From: a virus
Reading direction: 5' to 3' (one strand)
DNA: 24,365 nt
Virus record (IMG/VR): IMGVR_UViG_3300024259_000151
Location: 1 to 24,365 of that record
In this document: positions 1 through 6,392 of the stretch, in pieces
Layout of the letters: the number at the start of each line of letters is the position of its first letter
How positions within the stretch are numbered: position 1 is the first letter of the stretch
Notes under the pieces: model-generated
Databases searched by the model: none
What the model was told of the DNA's origin: nothing
Seen by the model: the letters and a program-made list of their open reading frames with translations, nothing else
Translations under genes and position numbers: made by a program

Positions 1-117
1 CATAAATGTTTCACCATTTACTTCTATGTTGCCATTTAGCATTTTTACGCTATTTTCCAACTTTTCAATCGCCATTTTTAACAATTTTTGATGTGTTTTC
101 TCGCTAATAGTTTTCAT
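1..117 (-). CDS. N-terminal part of a gene cut by the left edge
   Basis: An ATG at 117 opens a frame to the window edge (39 residues seen): a helix KTISEKTHQKLLKMAIEKLE, then VKMLNGNIEVNGETF. AGGAG is present but 12 bases upstream, a long spacing. The beginning resembles small helical phage proteins; nothing more can be said. Confidence 0.5.
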   Translation of the reverse strand, partial: MKTISEKTHQKLLKMAIEKLENSVKMLNGNIEVNGETFM

Positions 118-181
118 CTTATCTTACATCTCCTGTTTTTTATGCACCCCGAACGCTTAATTTTTATCGTTTTTCCAAAGT

Positions 182-583
182 TCAACTAATTTCGTCAATT
201 TCAACCTCGCATCTGGCATTTTTATCTATTCCGCCAAATTCAATTTTGATAAGTTTTACACACTTGAAGCAATCGCCTTTCAAATACCCGAGTCTTACAA
301 GTGCATCTTCTAAAAATTTGTCAATTACCGCCCCAAAATTACCGATGTCACGCTCTCTTTTATCTGGGAAGTAAAGTTTGTAGTTTATGTTGACTTTTTG
401 CAAATACAATGGCTTTTCATTGATTAAAAGTTCAGCTACTATTTTTTGGAATTTGCGTTTTACATTTGATATTTCATAAAATTTTGCGTTTCTGTACCAG
501 TTCATCGAAAGTGATATTTTCTTTGGTTTCGTTTTGCCAATTGTAACAGTGAGCGGTAATATTATTTTCAATAAATTTGCCAT
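182..583 (-). CDS. RusA-like Holliday junction resolvase
   Basis: The 133-residue product has the RusA layout. A first strand region precedes KISLSMNWYRNAKFYEISNV. Then RERDIGNFGAVIDKFLEDALVRLGYLKGD follows, with the D-x-x-N, D...DAL and G-x-x-x-(G/D)-D parts of the family's acidic active site, and a last strand KNARCEVEI. RusA cuts four-way junctions, here resolving recombination intermediates before packaging. The second part reads KGDCFKCV instead of the more usual DDxxV, so one acidic position is weak. There is no strong SD before the ATG. Confidence 0.8.
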   Translation of the reverse strand: MANLLKIILPLTVTIGKTKPKKISLSMNWYRNAKFYEISNVKRKFQKIVAELLINEKPLYLQKVNINYKLYFPDKRERDIGNFGAVIDKFLEDALVRLGYLKGDCFKCVKLIKIEFGGIDKNARCEVEIDEIS

Positions 584-599
584 AGCTGAACTTAGCCTT

Positions 600-797
600 T
601 TACTTTTCTATGATTTCAAAATATTCTTTTAGATCATCATAATCAATTAAATCATATTCAATAAAACCACAACTATCCTTACTTAATGCAAATGTAGCTC
701 CAATATGACCTTTACCGTGCCTAATTGTTTTTGTTGGTGCATCTTCAAATATTGTTCCTGATTTTATCACAATGTCTTTTTTCAACTTTACTCTCAT
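600..797 (-). CDS. Small hypothetical protein under its own promoter
   Basis: The 65-residue product is beta-rich (RVKLKKDIVIKSGTIFEDAP, GKGHIGATFALSKDSCGFIE) and ends in an acidic helix (DYDDLKEYFEIIEK). GGGAGGAG lies three bases from the ATG. No family is recognised; the form resembles small SH3-like phage proteins. A dedicated promoter and palindrome upstream suggest that it is regulated separately from the rest of the early genes. Confidence 0.65.
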   Translation of the reverse strand: MRVKLKKDIVIKSGTIFEDAPTKTIRHGKGHIGATFALSKDSCGFIEYDLIDYDDLKEYFEIIEK

Positions 798-820
798 TTT
801 CTCCTCCCTATTCCTTTCAA

Positions 821-851
821 CAAAAACATCGTATTTACAGCAATGTTTTTG
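821..851. promoter_or_regulatory. Inverted repeat overlapping the promoter (candidate operator)
   Basis: Arms CAAAAACAT (821-829) and ATGTTTTTG (843-851) are perfectly complementary over 9 bases with a 13-base centre. They cover both promoter boxes, so a dimeric repressor bound here would block transcription. The protein that binds is unknown; the HTH-like protein at 2838 is a candidate. Confidence 0.55.
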
Positions 852-855
852 TCAA
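828..855 (-). promoter_or_regulatory. Promoter for the small gene at 600-797
   Basis: Minus strand TTGACA (855-850), 16-base spacer, TACGAT (833-828). The -35 is perfect and the -10 matches at four positions. It lies in one of two real gaps of the early region. Confidence 0.6.
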
Positions 856-868
856 TATTTTTTTTTAT

Positions 869-1267
869 TTATTTCCAACTACTCGGTATTTCGTTTGGCA
901 ACGGAATGCAAATTTCTATATTTATTGACGCATACATTCTGCATTTTTCGTAATATTCCTCTGCCTCTGCTGTATTTAGCTTTGCTGTCGATTTTGTGAT
1001 GATGTACCGTTTACCATTGATTATTTTATCTTCTAATCTTAAAAATTCTTGCTTCAAGATTTCGTGTACTTCGAGCGGAAAATAACCAGTTGCATCTGAA
1101 ATCATCTTGACAATAATCCCCCAGTAATAGCGATTTTCTTTGCTCGTTCTCGGGTTTCTTTTCTTTTCTACCGATATTTTAATCCCGAATTTAGCAGTTT
1201 CCAAAAGCCTTTTTGCATAACTCATCGGTTTTTCAATGTCGGATTGTGTTTTAATCGTGAATATCAT
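869..1267 (-). CDS. NinB/Orf-like recombination protein (probable)
   Basis: The 132-residue product has an early basic part (KISVEKKRNPRTSKENRYYW) followed by GIIVKMISDATGYFPLEVHE, like the R/K-N-x-x-YW block of NinB/Orf-type proteins. A C-terminal helical pair follows (TAKLNTAEAEEYYEKCRMYA) and PLPNEIPSSW ends it. These proteins help load recombinases on single strands. The gene sits in the recombination module. GGAG precedes the ATG. Assignment is by pattern; an unnamed phage family with a similar YYWG motif is the alternative. Confidence 0.6.
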   Translation of the reverse strand: MIFTIKTQSDIEKPMSYAKRLLETAKFGIKISVEKKRNPRTSKENRYYWGIIVKMISDATGYFPLEVHEILKQEFLRLEDKIINGKRYIITKSTAKLNTAEAEEYYEKCRMYASINIEICIPLPNEIPSSWK

Positions 1268-1318
1268 TTTATTTTCTCCTCTGTTTGGTATTATGCAAAA
1301 TCAAAATATTTTCCATCC

Positions 1319-1858
1319 CTACCCCTCTATTACTAATTTTTTTCTTGCTCTGAAATTGTATTTATTAAATTTCATAATTACAAACATTTCACGAATTCGG
1401 TCAACTACCCTGTGACCGTAAAGTTCTCCGAGTTGTTCTATATTCAAATTTGTCGTCAATATTGTAGAGCCAGCAAGCCCCTTTTTTATCCAATTATATC
1501 GGTCTTCAATAAGTGAACCGATAAAATAATGAGCGGTCTCGGTGTTTCGTTCGTCTCCAATATCATCGAAGAACACATTTTTACCACGCAAAACATTTTG
1601 ACGCCTCGCTATTGCTTCTGACTGGTCGGAGAAATTTCCGTTCATAACACGCAAATAATCATCGTAAATGCTTCTGCATTCGACAAATCGGAAATCATTA
1701 TAGTATTTTGCTATTAGTTCAGCAAGGTGTGTTTTGCCACAACCAACGACCCCCATAAATAGATAATGGAATTTGCTGTTATCCTTAATATCTTTGTGGA
1801 TATGCGACAATATTTTCGGATTTTTATTTTCGTAGTTTTTTGGTAGGATTAAATTCAC
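1319..1858 (-). CDS. DnaC-like helicase loader ATPase
   Basis: The start is GTG at 1858, chosen because AAGGAG lies five bases upstream. This 179-residue AAA+ protein has Walker A GVVGCGKT at 36-43, Walker B VFFDDI at 95-100, a sensor-like STILTTNLN, and a GHRVVDRIREM arginine-finger region. It is missing the N-terminal helicase-binding domain of E. coli DnaC, as common for short phage loaders. It would load the host or phage replicative helicase onto SSB-coated DNA. No helicase gene is in the window, so the host's may be used. Confidence 0.88.
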   Translation of the reverse strand: MNLILPKNYENKNPKILSHIHKDIKDNSKFHYLFMGVVGCGKTHLAELIAKYYNDFRFVECRSIYDDYLRVMNGNFSDQSEAIARRQNVLRGKNVFFDDIGDERNTETAHYFIGSLIEDRYNWIKKGLAGSTILTTNLNIEQLGELYGHRVVDRIREMFVIMKFNKYNFRARKKLVIEG

Positions 1859-1877
1859 TTACTCTCCTTTTTTTCAT

Positions 1878-2198
1878 CTATCCACTTTGCGAAAGCTGAT
1901 TTTTAAGTTTATTGTATCTTTCCAATTTTTCTTCAATCTCAGCAATATCTTCATTTACTTTTTTTAAGGCTTCAATCCTCGCTTCTTTAGCGGTTAAATA
2001 TATTTCTTCTTCTTTTTTCCAAGTTGAATCCATTCCAAATCCAAATTTGTACTCATATTCTATATCATTTTCATCATACAGAACTGTTTTTTTATACCCT
2101 TCAATATATCCTGATAGTATGGCTTCTTCGCTTGTAACATAGCTCGGATTTATTGCTATAAATACATCTTGTTTGATTTTAAATTTTGGCTCTTTCAT
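1878..2198 (-). CDS. Hypothetical protein with C-terminal coiled coil
   Basis: The ATG at 2198 is used, since AGGAGG/AAGGAA precede it; the frame itself is open further up. The 106-residue product has a beta-like front (KFKIKQDVFIAINPSYVTSE, LSGYIEGYKKTVLYDENDIE, then YEYKFGFG) and a coiled coil (ALKKVNEDIAEIEEKLERYN) at the end. The front resembles small phage SH3-like domains. Position between the organiser and loader genes suggests a role in replication; no firm family. Confidence 0.62.
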   Translation of the reverse strand: MKEPKFKIKQDVFIAINPSYVTSEEAILSGYIEGYKKTVLYDENDIEYEYKFGFGMDSTWKKEEEIYLTAKEARIEALKKVNEDIAEIEEKLERYNKLKNQLSQSG

Positions 2199-2223
2199 AA
2201 TTCCTTTCCTCCTTTTTAAAATC

Positions 2224-2835
2224 CTAAAATTTGTAGCCCTCTTCTTGATAGGCACTCGACTTAATTTTTGATTTAACGACAAGTTTGTTTTCTTCAAATT
2301 TCTTGTCTTTCCTATTCCACGCTAAAATTGTCAAATACAACGATTTGTAGTTTGTATTCTTTTTGTAGTTTTCGATATTGTCGCAAATTTCGTCAATCGT
2401 GGTTTTATTTAATCCTCTTTCGACTAATTTATTAAATTCAATTTCTGAAAGTGATAAATGAGCGAAGCATCTGTATATTTTTTCTTTCTTATTCTCAGTA
2501 TCATTCTCAGTATCATTCTCAGTATCGGCTTTTTTGGGTTCTTCTGGGTTCTTTTGGGTTTCCAAATTACCCACTGGGTTTTTTAGGTTTTTAGGTCTGC
2601 CACCCTTTAAACCATTGACACGGTTACGGTTGCAAATGTTTTGATATTTTTCATCATCTCTTTTGAATTGTTGAATTAATGAAAAAACAGCCATTTTTGT
2701 ATCGAAATCATCACAATCAGAAGAACCTGTTTTTTGATATTGGTAGATAATTTTAATGAATTTTCCAGCTTGTTCATCGGTCATTTCTTCCAAAATTCCC
2801 AAACTATCAACAAACAATATAAACGACTTTTTCAT
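2224..2835 (-). CDS. DUF6291-type protein, probable replication organiser
   Basis: The 203-residue product has the N-terminal family pattern SFILFVDSLGILEEMTDEQAGKF, then IKIIYQYQKTG and QFKRDDEKYQNICNRNRVNG, followed by GGRPK. This is as in DUF6291 proteins placed before DnaC-like loaders in phages. A linker rich in NP, TEN and K (100-125) contains a 12-base tandem repeat. The C-terminal part (about 125-190) is helical with LTILAWNRKDKKF. I infer an origin-binding or helicase-loading role, by analogy to split DnaD-like organisers. No SD is present before the ATG; translation is likely coupled to the gene before it. Confidence 0.72.
   Translation of the reverse strand: MKKSFILFVDSLGILEEMTDEQAGKFIKIIYQYQKTGSSDCDDFDTKMAVFSLIQQFKRDDEKYQNICNRNRVNGLKGGRPKNLKNPVGNLETQKNPEEPKKADTENDTENDTENKKEKIYRCFAHLSLSEIEFNKLVERGLNKTTIDEICDNIENYKKNTNYKSLYLTILAWNRKDKKFEENKLVVKSKIKSSAYQEEGYKF
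2491..2526 (-). repeat. 12-base tandem repeat (three copies)
   Basis: Three exact copies of a 12-base unit encode DTEN repeats in the linker of the DUF6291-type protein. They are in frame. Confidence 0.9.
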
Positions 2836-2837
2836 TA

Positions 2838-3032
2838 TTAGTTATTCAAATAATTCAAAACAATTTTTTTAACATCTTCGGAAAGTTCGCTAAATCCATT
2901 CAACTGGTTACACACTGTTGAATATCTCATATTTGGTAAATAATTTTGCCAAAACCATTTTAACGAGTCTTTGTCTTTGCCATTAAGTTTTAGCTTTTTT
3001 TTCAGTTGTGAATACAATTCTTCATTTTTCAT
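2838..3032 (-). CDS. Small HTH-like regulator
   Basis: The 64-residue product starts with the residues shared with the first early gene (KNEELYSQLK). It continues SLKWFWQNYLPNMRYSTVCNQLNGF and LSEDVKKIVLNYLNN, which fits the last three helices of an XRE-type helix-turn-helix. Size and location suggest a Cro-like or replication-control role. GGAG lies seven bases before the ATG. Its stop is followed at once by the next start with no SD, so the next gene is probably coupled to it. Confidence 0.6.
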   Translation of the reverse strand: MKNEELYSQLKKKLKLNGKDKDSLKWFWQNYLPNMRYSTVCNQLNGFSELSEDVKKIVLNYLNN

Positions 3033-3043
3033 TTTCTCTCTCC
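2999..3043 (-). repeat. Duplicated leader/start block, copy 1
   Basis: The first 38 bases are identical to 6353-6390, and the SD flank also matches. They cover GGAGAGAG, the start codon and codons 1-11 of the HTH-like gene. Confidence 0.85.
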
Positions 3044-3056
3044 TTTATTCTGTAAC

Positions 3057-3085
3057 AACATTTATATTTACATTATTATTGTCAA
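3057..3085 (-). promoter_or_regulatory. Possible promoter before the HTH-like gene
   Basis: The minus strand has a perfect TTGACA (3085-3080) in the gap before the gene, but no good -10 at 16-18 bases; TATAAA lies only 13 away. The piece TTGACAA...TGTAAATA is shared with the promoter region at 828-855. Confidence 0.3.
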
Positions 3086-3094
3086 GAACTATTT

Positions 3095-3290
3095 TCATCT
3101 TTTTATGTAAAATCCACCGACATAAGTATAAGCTATCTTCCCTTGACCGTCTAATTCTCGTAATCTTCGCAAGATTTTAGTATTCTTTTTTTTTCTATAG
3201 ATTTCAATATTTCCGTAAATTCTTTAAATGCAATTTCTATTTGGTCAGCCCATTCTTGCTCTTTTTTTGTGGTTAAATTAGATTCATCTT
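3095..3290 (-). pseudogene. Back part of the interrupted gene (two -1 shifts at A-runs)
   Basis: After the A5 run at 3289-3293 the -1 frame reads DESNLTTKKEQEWADQIEIA and goes on as an amphipathic helix to an A9 run at 3186-3194. A second -1 step leads into TKILRRLRELDGQGKIAYTY and ends VGGFYIKR before a TGA at 3095-3097. No start codon or SD opens either piece. One extra A in each run would restore one protein of about 126 residues with a winged-helix-like end. This is either a broken gene, homopolymer error in the sequence, or recoding. Confidence 0.6.
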
Positions 3291-3473
3291 TTTCGTTTCT
3301 TCAGATATATTACCATCTGGGTCAATATCAAGTTGTCGTTCTGGAATAATCCCGTCATTTTTACAAAGTGGACAATTCTCCCAATCTTCTTTTGGTCTTT
3401 TAGTTTCTAAATCACATACTTCTGCAATTATTTTATCAATCGTTTTCGTATGTTTTTCTTCATTTTTATTCAT
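3273..3473 (-). CDS. CPLC-motif hypothetical protein, front part of an interrupted gene
   Basis: The start is set at the ATG at 3473, with AGGAGG seven bases upstream; the frame opens earlier without an SD. It encodes 66 residues with NCPLCKNDGII (half a zinc ribbon). The frame ends soon after an A5 run. The -1 frame after that run continues with clearly protein-like sequence (see the next entry). I think the ORF is the front of a longer gene rather than complete. Function is unknown. Confidence 0.6.
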   Translation of the reverse strand: MNKNEEKHTKTIDKIIAEVCDLETKRPKEDWENCPLCKNDGIIPERQLDIDPDGNISEETKKMNLI

Positions 3474-3717
3474 AATATCTCCTCCTGTTTTTTCGCTTTT
3501 TAGCTCGAATCTTTTTTGCTTCTTTGGCAATAATTCTACATTCATTGCTACAAAAACGGTTGTGTTGTTGATGCTCTGTTTTGCATATTGGACAAGTTTT
3601 CAATATGACAGGTTTATCTCTTTTTATAGGTTTCGGAGGTTGGCGGTTCATTCCTTGCTGTGCCATCGCCGCGAACATTGTCATCATCATTAATTGTGTA
3701 GTTAATTTCCCTCTCAT
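3466..3717 (-). CDS. Small zinc-finger protein
   Basis: The 83-residue product has a methionine-rich front (LMMMTMFAAMAQQGMN), a CPICKTEHQQHNRFCSNEC metal site at about residues 42-60 (C-x2-C, then C-x3-C), and a very basic tail (KKIRAKKRKNRRRYY). The zinc pattern and charge indicate nucleic-acid binding. AGGAG lies five bases before the ATG. Its last codons contain the start of the next gene. Confidence 0.7.
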   Translation of the reverse strand: MRGKLTTQLMMMTMFAAMAQQGMNRQPPKPIKRDKPVILKTCPICKTEHQQHNRFCSNECRIIAKEAKKIRAKKRKNRRRYYE

Positions 3718-3769
3718 CTTATCTCCTCCTGTTTATGTGCGGAGCAGTTTCCCACTCCGCAACATTGGT

Positions 3770-3991
3770 TTATCCCACTAATTTCTTGATGAAGTGTGAC
3801 AATTTCATCCCTTTCGGGCAAGCCTTTTTAATTTCCGCATAAGTTTTAAAACCTTTCTCCTCGAAAATCTTCTCTAATTCGTGAGAAATGAATTTCGATT
3901 GAAAACGTTTTCCAACTAACTCACGGTAATAATACATTGGATATTCCGCTCTTAACCTACCCATTGCTTTATTGATGTCTTGTAGTGTCAT
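3770..3991 (-). CDS. Small hypothetical protein
   Basis: The 73-residue product is basic and helical (LQDINKAMGRLRAEYPMYYY, then KRFQSKFISHELEKIFEEKG and KKACPKGMKLSHFIKKL). The start has AGGGGG at a fair distance. It follows SSB in the same transcript. No family recognised; charge and helicity suggest nucleic-acid binding. Confidence 0.6.
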   Translation of the reverse strand: MTLQDINKAMGRLRAEYPMYYYRELVGKRFQSKFISHELEKIFEEKGFKTYAEIKKACPKGMKLSHFIKKLVG

Positions 3992-3999
3992 TTTGCCCC

Positions 4000-4416
4000 C
4001 TAAAATGGAACATCATCATTTGTCGGTGCTGGTGCTTTGTAACCTTCATCAGCATCGGTTTTTTGTTCTGTCGCTGTTTTTTCCAAAAGATTGATTTTGT
4101 GTGCGACTATTTCAGTTGTCTTTCGGTTGTTGTTGTCTTTGTCGGTGTATGAGCGAGTTTGTAAATAGCCCTCTACCAAAACGGGACTTCCTTTGTGCAA
4201 CTTTTCAGCATATCTTTCTGCTAATTTTGTCCACGCAACTACATCGAGATAGCTTGTCTCTTCTATCCATTCTTCGCCCTTTTTCCAGCTTCTACTAAAA
4301 GCGATAGATAAGTTTGCAACCGCCGCCCCACTCGGTGTGTATCGTAATTCTACATCACGGGTCAAACGACCGCTGATAACAACGGTATTTACTTTTGGAA
4401 ATTGTAATTCTTTCAT
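4000..4416 (-). CDS. ssb: Single-stranded DNA-binding protein
   Basis: This is a typical bacterial-type SSB of 138 residues. The OB-fold covers about residues 6-110, with NTVVISGRLTRDVELRYTPSGA, a VANLSIAFSRSWKKGEEWIEE block, YLDVVAWTKLAERYAEKLHKG and VLVEGYLQTRSY. A flexible tail ends in the acidic tip DDVPF, which recruits replication partners. It coats single strands in replication and works with the annealing protein. AAGGAG is present before the ATG. Length is shorter than E. coli SSB, as usual for phage forms. Confidence 0.95.
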   Translation of the reverse strand: MKELQFPKVNTVVISGRLTRDVELRYTPSGAAVANLSIAFSRSWKKGEEWIEETSYLDVVAWTKLAERYAEKLHKGSPVLVEGYLQTRSYTDKDNNNRKTTEIVAHKINLLEKTATEQKTDADEGYKAPAPTNDDVPF

Positions 4417-4417
4417 T

Positions 4418-5062
4418 TTACTCTCCTTTTATTTTGTTTTTATTTTTTTTTGCAACATTTCCTTTTGCTTCTTCATCTGTCTCGAATTTATACACTTCTG
4501 CTTGTCCTTTGAAACGATAAATATACTTAGTAATATCAAGATGATAGCTAAAATAACCTATCTTTTTGTGAAATTTTTTACCATCAAAAGCAACCTCAAT
4601 ATCATTTTGTCCGATAAAGGTAAACATCTCGTCTTTTGTCATAGGGCGTGTTTTCTTTGGTTTTGTTGGTGAGCAATTGCCCCAGCCAAACTTATTAGTC
4701 ATATATGGAGCATCCCTCCTCATATCAATACTCCTTAAAAACGCTACATCATCATCGCCGTCATCGTCCCACACATACATTTCGGTTTCAGGGTCAACCA
4801 TTTGACTTTTCGTCAAATCAATTGCCTCTTCAAAAGAGGTGTAATTTGTGCCTAATGATATAGAACCATAAGTTCCTTTTGCGATGTAATAAATGGTTTC
4901 TTCTTTATGAACATTCCAATGCGTCCCTTCTATATAGGATTGATTAGTACACCACTTTTTACCATTAGCATCAGCCCATTTTAGTAAGGCTTCTGCTTGT
5001 TCTTCCGACCTGCAATTTACGCCCACACCGTTTGTCAGTAATTCCTGGTTAAATTCCATCAT
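4418..5062 (-). CDS. Hypothetical early protein, possibly two-part
   Basis: This 214-residue protein lies between the annealing protein and SSB. Residues 1-90 (VGVNCRSEEQAEALLKWAD, KKWCTNQSYIEGTHWNVH, TIYYIAKGTYGSISLG) form one apparent alpha/beta unit. Residues 130-200 (TKPKKTRPMTKDEMFTFIG, SYHLDITKYIYRFKGQ) form another, joined by an acidic linker (YVWDDDGDDDVAF). It ends in a lysine-rich tail. AGGAG precedes the ATG. No family is recognised; proximity to SSB and the annealer suggests a DNA-metabolism or regulatory task. Confidence 0.65.
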   Translation of the reverse strand: MMEFNQELLTNGVGVNCRSEEQAEALLKWADANGKKWCTNQSYIEGTHWNVHKEETIYYIAKGTYGSISLGTNYTSFEEAIDLTKSQMVDPETEMYVWDDDGDDDVAFLRSIDMRRDAPYMTNKFGWGNCSPTKPKKTRPMTKDEMFTFIGQNDIEVAFDGKKFHKKIGYFSYHLDITKYIYRFKGQAEVYKFETDEEAKGNVAKKNKNKIKGE

Positions 5063-5075
5063 TTTACTTCTCCTT

Positions 5076-5597
5076 TTATTTTGTTTGCATAATCATTGAT
5101 TTGTATTGATTCCTTAGGTAAGTTAACAGCAGTTCATATTCACCTTTTATTGGTTTTTGCCCCACAAAATCAGCAGTAGTTTTTTTTATTTGTTCTGGTG
5201 AATAGTTTAATTTTTTGAAACCATCTTTGATTTTTTTCTTCAATTCAACAATTGGTGTGTCTGCTTGCTGACTAATTGCGTTGGCAACTTCATCAAAACT
5301 TGCTACCGATGTGTCAATTCCAATACCAAAACAACCTAACGCCCTACCGATTGCTGAGGTTTCGCAGTTCTCAATGAATGATGTTTTATTGATGAAACTT
5401 GAACCCTCTTTTTCATACGCAAAACCAGTGGCACGCAACACGCCCTCAATCATAACGCTTGCCTTGAAAACACAAACGCCACCCTCATTACTTACCATTT
5501 CAGTGATAATACTACCCTTTTCGTGTAATTTTCTAAATTCAGAAATGCGTGTGTGAACCTCTACATATTCTTTGCCCTTGATGTTAATAGTTTTCAT
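5076..5597 (-). CDS. Rad52-like single-strand annealing protein (Erf/Sak-type)
   Basis: The 173-residue product has the family's core: an N-terminal beta-alpha part with YVEVHTRISEFRKLH, strands with VCVFKASVMIEGVLRATGFAYE, then SFIENCETSAIGRALGCFGIGI at about 71-93, the E-T-(S/G)-A-(V/I)-GRAL motif of Erf/Rad52-like annealers. A lysine-rich C-terminal part follows. These proteins pair complementary single strands during recombination and concatemer formation. SSB, a DnaC-like loader and a RusA-like nuclease are encoded nearby, completing a recombination module. No partner exonuclease is visible in the window. GGAGAGGG precedes the ATG. Confidence 0.75.
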   Translation of the reverse strand: MKTINIKGKEYVEVHTRISEFRKLHEKGSIITEMVSNEGGVCVFKASVMIEGVLRATGFAYEKEGSSFINKTSFIENCETSAIGRALGCFGIGIDTSVASFDEVANAISQQADTPIVELKKKIKDGFKKLNYSPEQIKKTTADFVGQKPIKGEYELLLTYLRNQYKSMIMQTK

Positions 5598-5731
5598 TTT
5601 CCCTCTCCTATTTTTTTTTGCAAATTTTCTTTCAAATGTTGCTTGTAAAACTCAATTTCCTTGTTCTGCCCTAAAATATGAAGCAGTAGGCAGACTATAA
5701 CCGCACCGAGTATAATTATTGCTATTCCCAT
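5594..5731 (-). CDS. Tiny membrane peptide 2
   Basis: A 45-codon ORF starts one base after the previous stop codon ends, with AGGAG six bases before the ATG, and overlaps the annealing-protein start as ATGA. The product has a transmembrane helix (MGIAIIILGAVIVCLLLHIL) followed by a basic-acidic helical tail (NKEIEFYKQHLKENLQKK). Single-helix membrane proteins in early regions can be superinfection-exclusion or host-takeover factors, but no family is recognised. Confidence 0.68.
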   Translation of the reverse strand: MGIAIIILGAVIVCLLLHILGQNKEIEFYKQHLKENLQKKIGEGK

Positions 5732-5732
5732 T

Positions 5733-5819
5733 TCAATCTCCTTTTTCGATTTTCTCGATTATTATTCCAATTATTCCAATTCCTATTCCGCAGATGCACA
5801 CCAATATTAATTCAAACAT
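5733..5819 (-). CDS. Tiny membrane peptide 1
   Basis: A 28-codon ORF starts at an ATG with GGGAG six bases upstream. The product begins MFELILVCICGIGIGIIGII and ends EKIEKGD. It is one long hydrophobic helix with glycine zipper-like spacing (GIGIGIIG) and a short charged tail. A second membrane peptide follows at once. It may be a small membrane-active regulator or holin-like peptide; I can support only that it looks translated and membrane-bound. Confidence 0.6.
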   Translation of the reverse strand: MFELILVCICGIGIGIIGIIIEKIEKGD

Positions 5820-5820
5820 T

Positions 5821-6144
5821 TCATTCTCCCTCTTTCAATTTTATTTCTAATTCTTCTGCCAACACATCTGTTTTTGTCGTTTCGCTGTTATCGTGGTACA
5901 TACAACAATAATCAATAGCCCAGCAATCATTCGGGCAGTTGCCATCATTTGGGTCGTCTGAATGAGGACAGTCATCTGGTGCGGTCATATCATCGTGTAA
6001 CATACTAAATATAATACTTCCCGCATCTTCGATTTCTGTTTTTTGCTCTTCGATTTCTGTTTTTTGCTCTTCGATTTCTTTGTGCAAATTTTCGATTATC
6101 TGCATTTTCTCGGTTAATAAAAATAATAAAGATTCTGTTTTCAT
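5821..6144 (-). CDS. Coiled-coil, cysteine-rich hypothetical protein
   Basis: The start is set at the ATG at 6144, with GGGGAG seven bases upstream and an ATGA overlap with the preceding gene; the frame itself opens earlier. The 107-residue product has a coiled coil made by a repeated EIEEQKT heptad (about residues 22-40), encoded by a 21-base tandem repeat. Then comes a cluster CPHSDDPNDGNCPNDC with YCCMYH, five cysteines and two histidines, that may bind zinc. An acidic helix ends the protein. I do not recognise the family; the cluster suggests a nucleic-acid or protein adaptor. Confidence 0.65.
   Translation of the reverse strand: MKTESLLFLLTEKMQIIENLHKEIEEQKTEIEEQKTEIEDAGSIIFSMLHDDMTAPDDCPHSDDPNDGNCPNDCWAIDYCCMYHDNSETTKTDVLAEELEIKLKEGE
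6027..6079 (-). repeat. 21-base tandem repeat inside a coiled-coil gene
   Basis: Units start at 6027 and 6048, with a partial third from 6069 (about 2.5 copies). It stays in frame and adds heptads EIEEQKT to the coiled coil, so its length could vary without breaking the gene. Confidence 0.85.
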
Positions 6145-6392
6145 TTTAACTCTCCCCTCTTCCATTCAATTTGCAATGGTTGACCGTTTTTTGTGTCAAA
6201 CTGCGACACCTCGTAATAATTATAGCCGTCAGAGTTCTCTTCAATCCCACCACTACAATCGTTTAGGATTTCTTCTGCATAATTCCATAAATTTGCAAAA
6301 TAATTTCCACCTTTGTTGTTCAGCTTACCTACTAATTGTTTGAAAATTTCTGTTTTCAGTTGTGAATACAATTCTTCATTTTTCATTTTCAT
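6141..6392 (-). CDS. First early gene, hypothetical protein
   Basis: The 83-residue product begins with the same 11 residues (KNEELYSQLK with its start) as the HTH-like protein at 2838-3032, then diverges. It continues IFKQLVGKLNNKGGNYFANLWNYAEEI and ends in a more polar region with EENSDGYNYYEVSQFDTKNG. The first of two possible ATGs is used because GGGAG lies seven bases before it. It is the first gene after the structured leader. Its stop overlaps the next start as ATGA. Function unknown. Confidence 0.7.
   Translation of the reverse strand: MKMKNEELYSQLKTEIFKQLVGKLNNKGGNYFANLWNYAEEILNDCSGGIEENSDGYNYYEVSQFDTKNGQPLQIEWKRGELK

Noticed and set aside
5750-5800. ATTCC-type short repeats as a CRISPR or iteron array
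   Set aside because: They are only a few bases long, irregular and encode the Gly/Ile-rich helix of the small membrane peptide.
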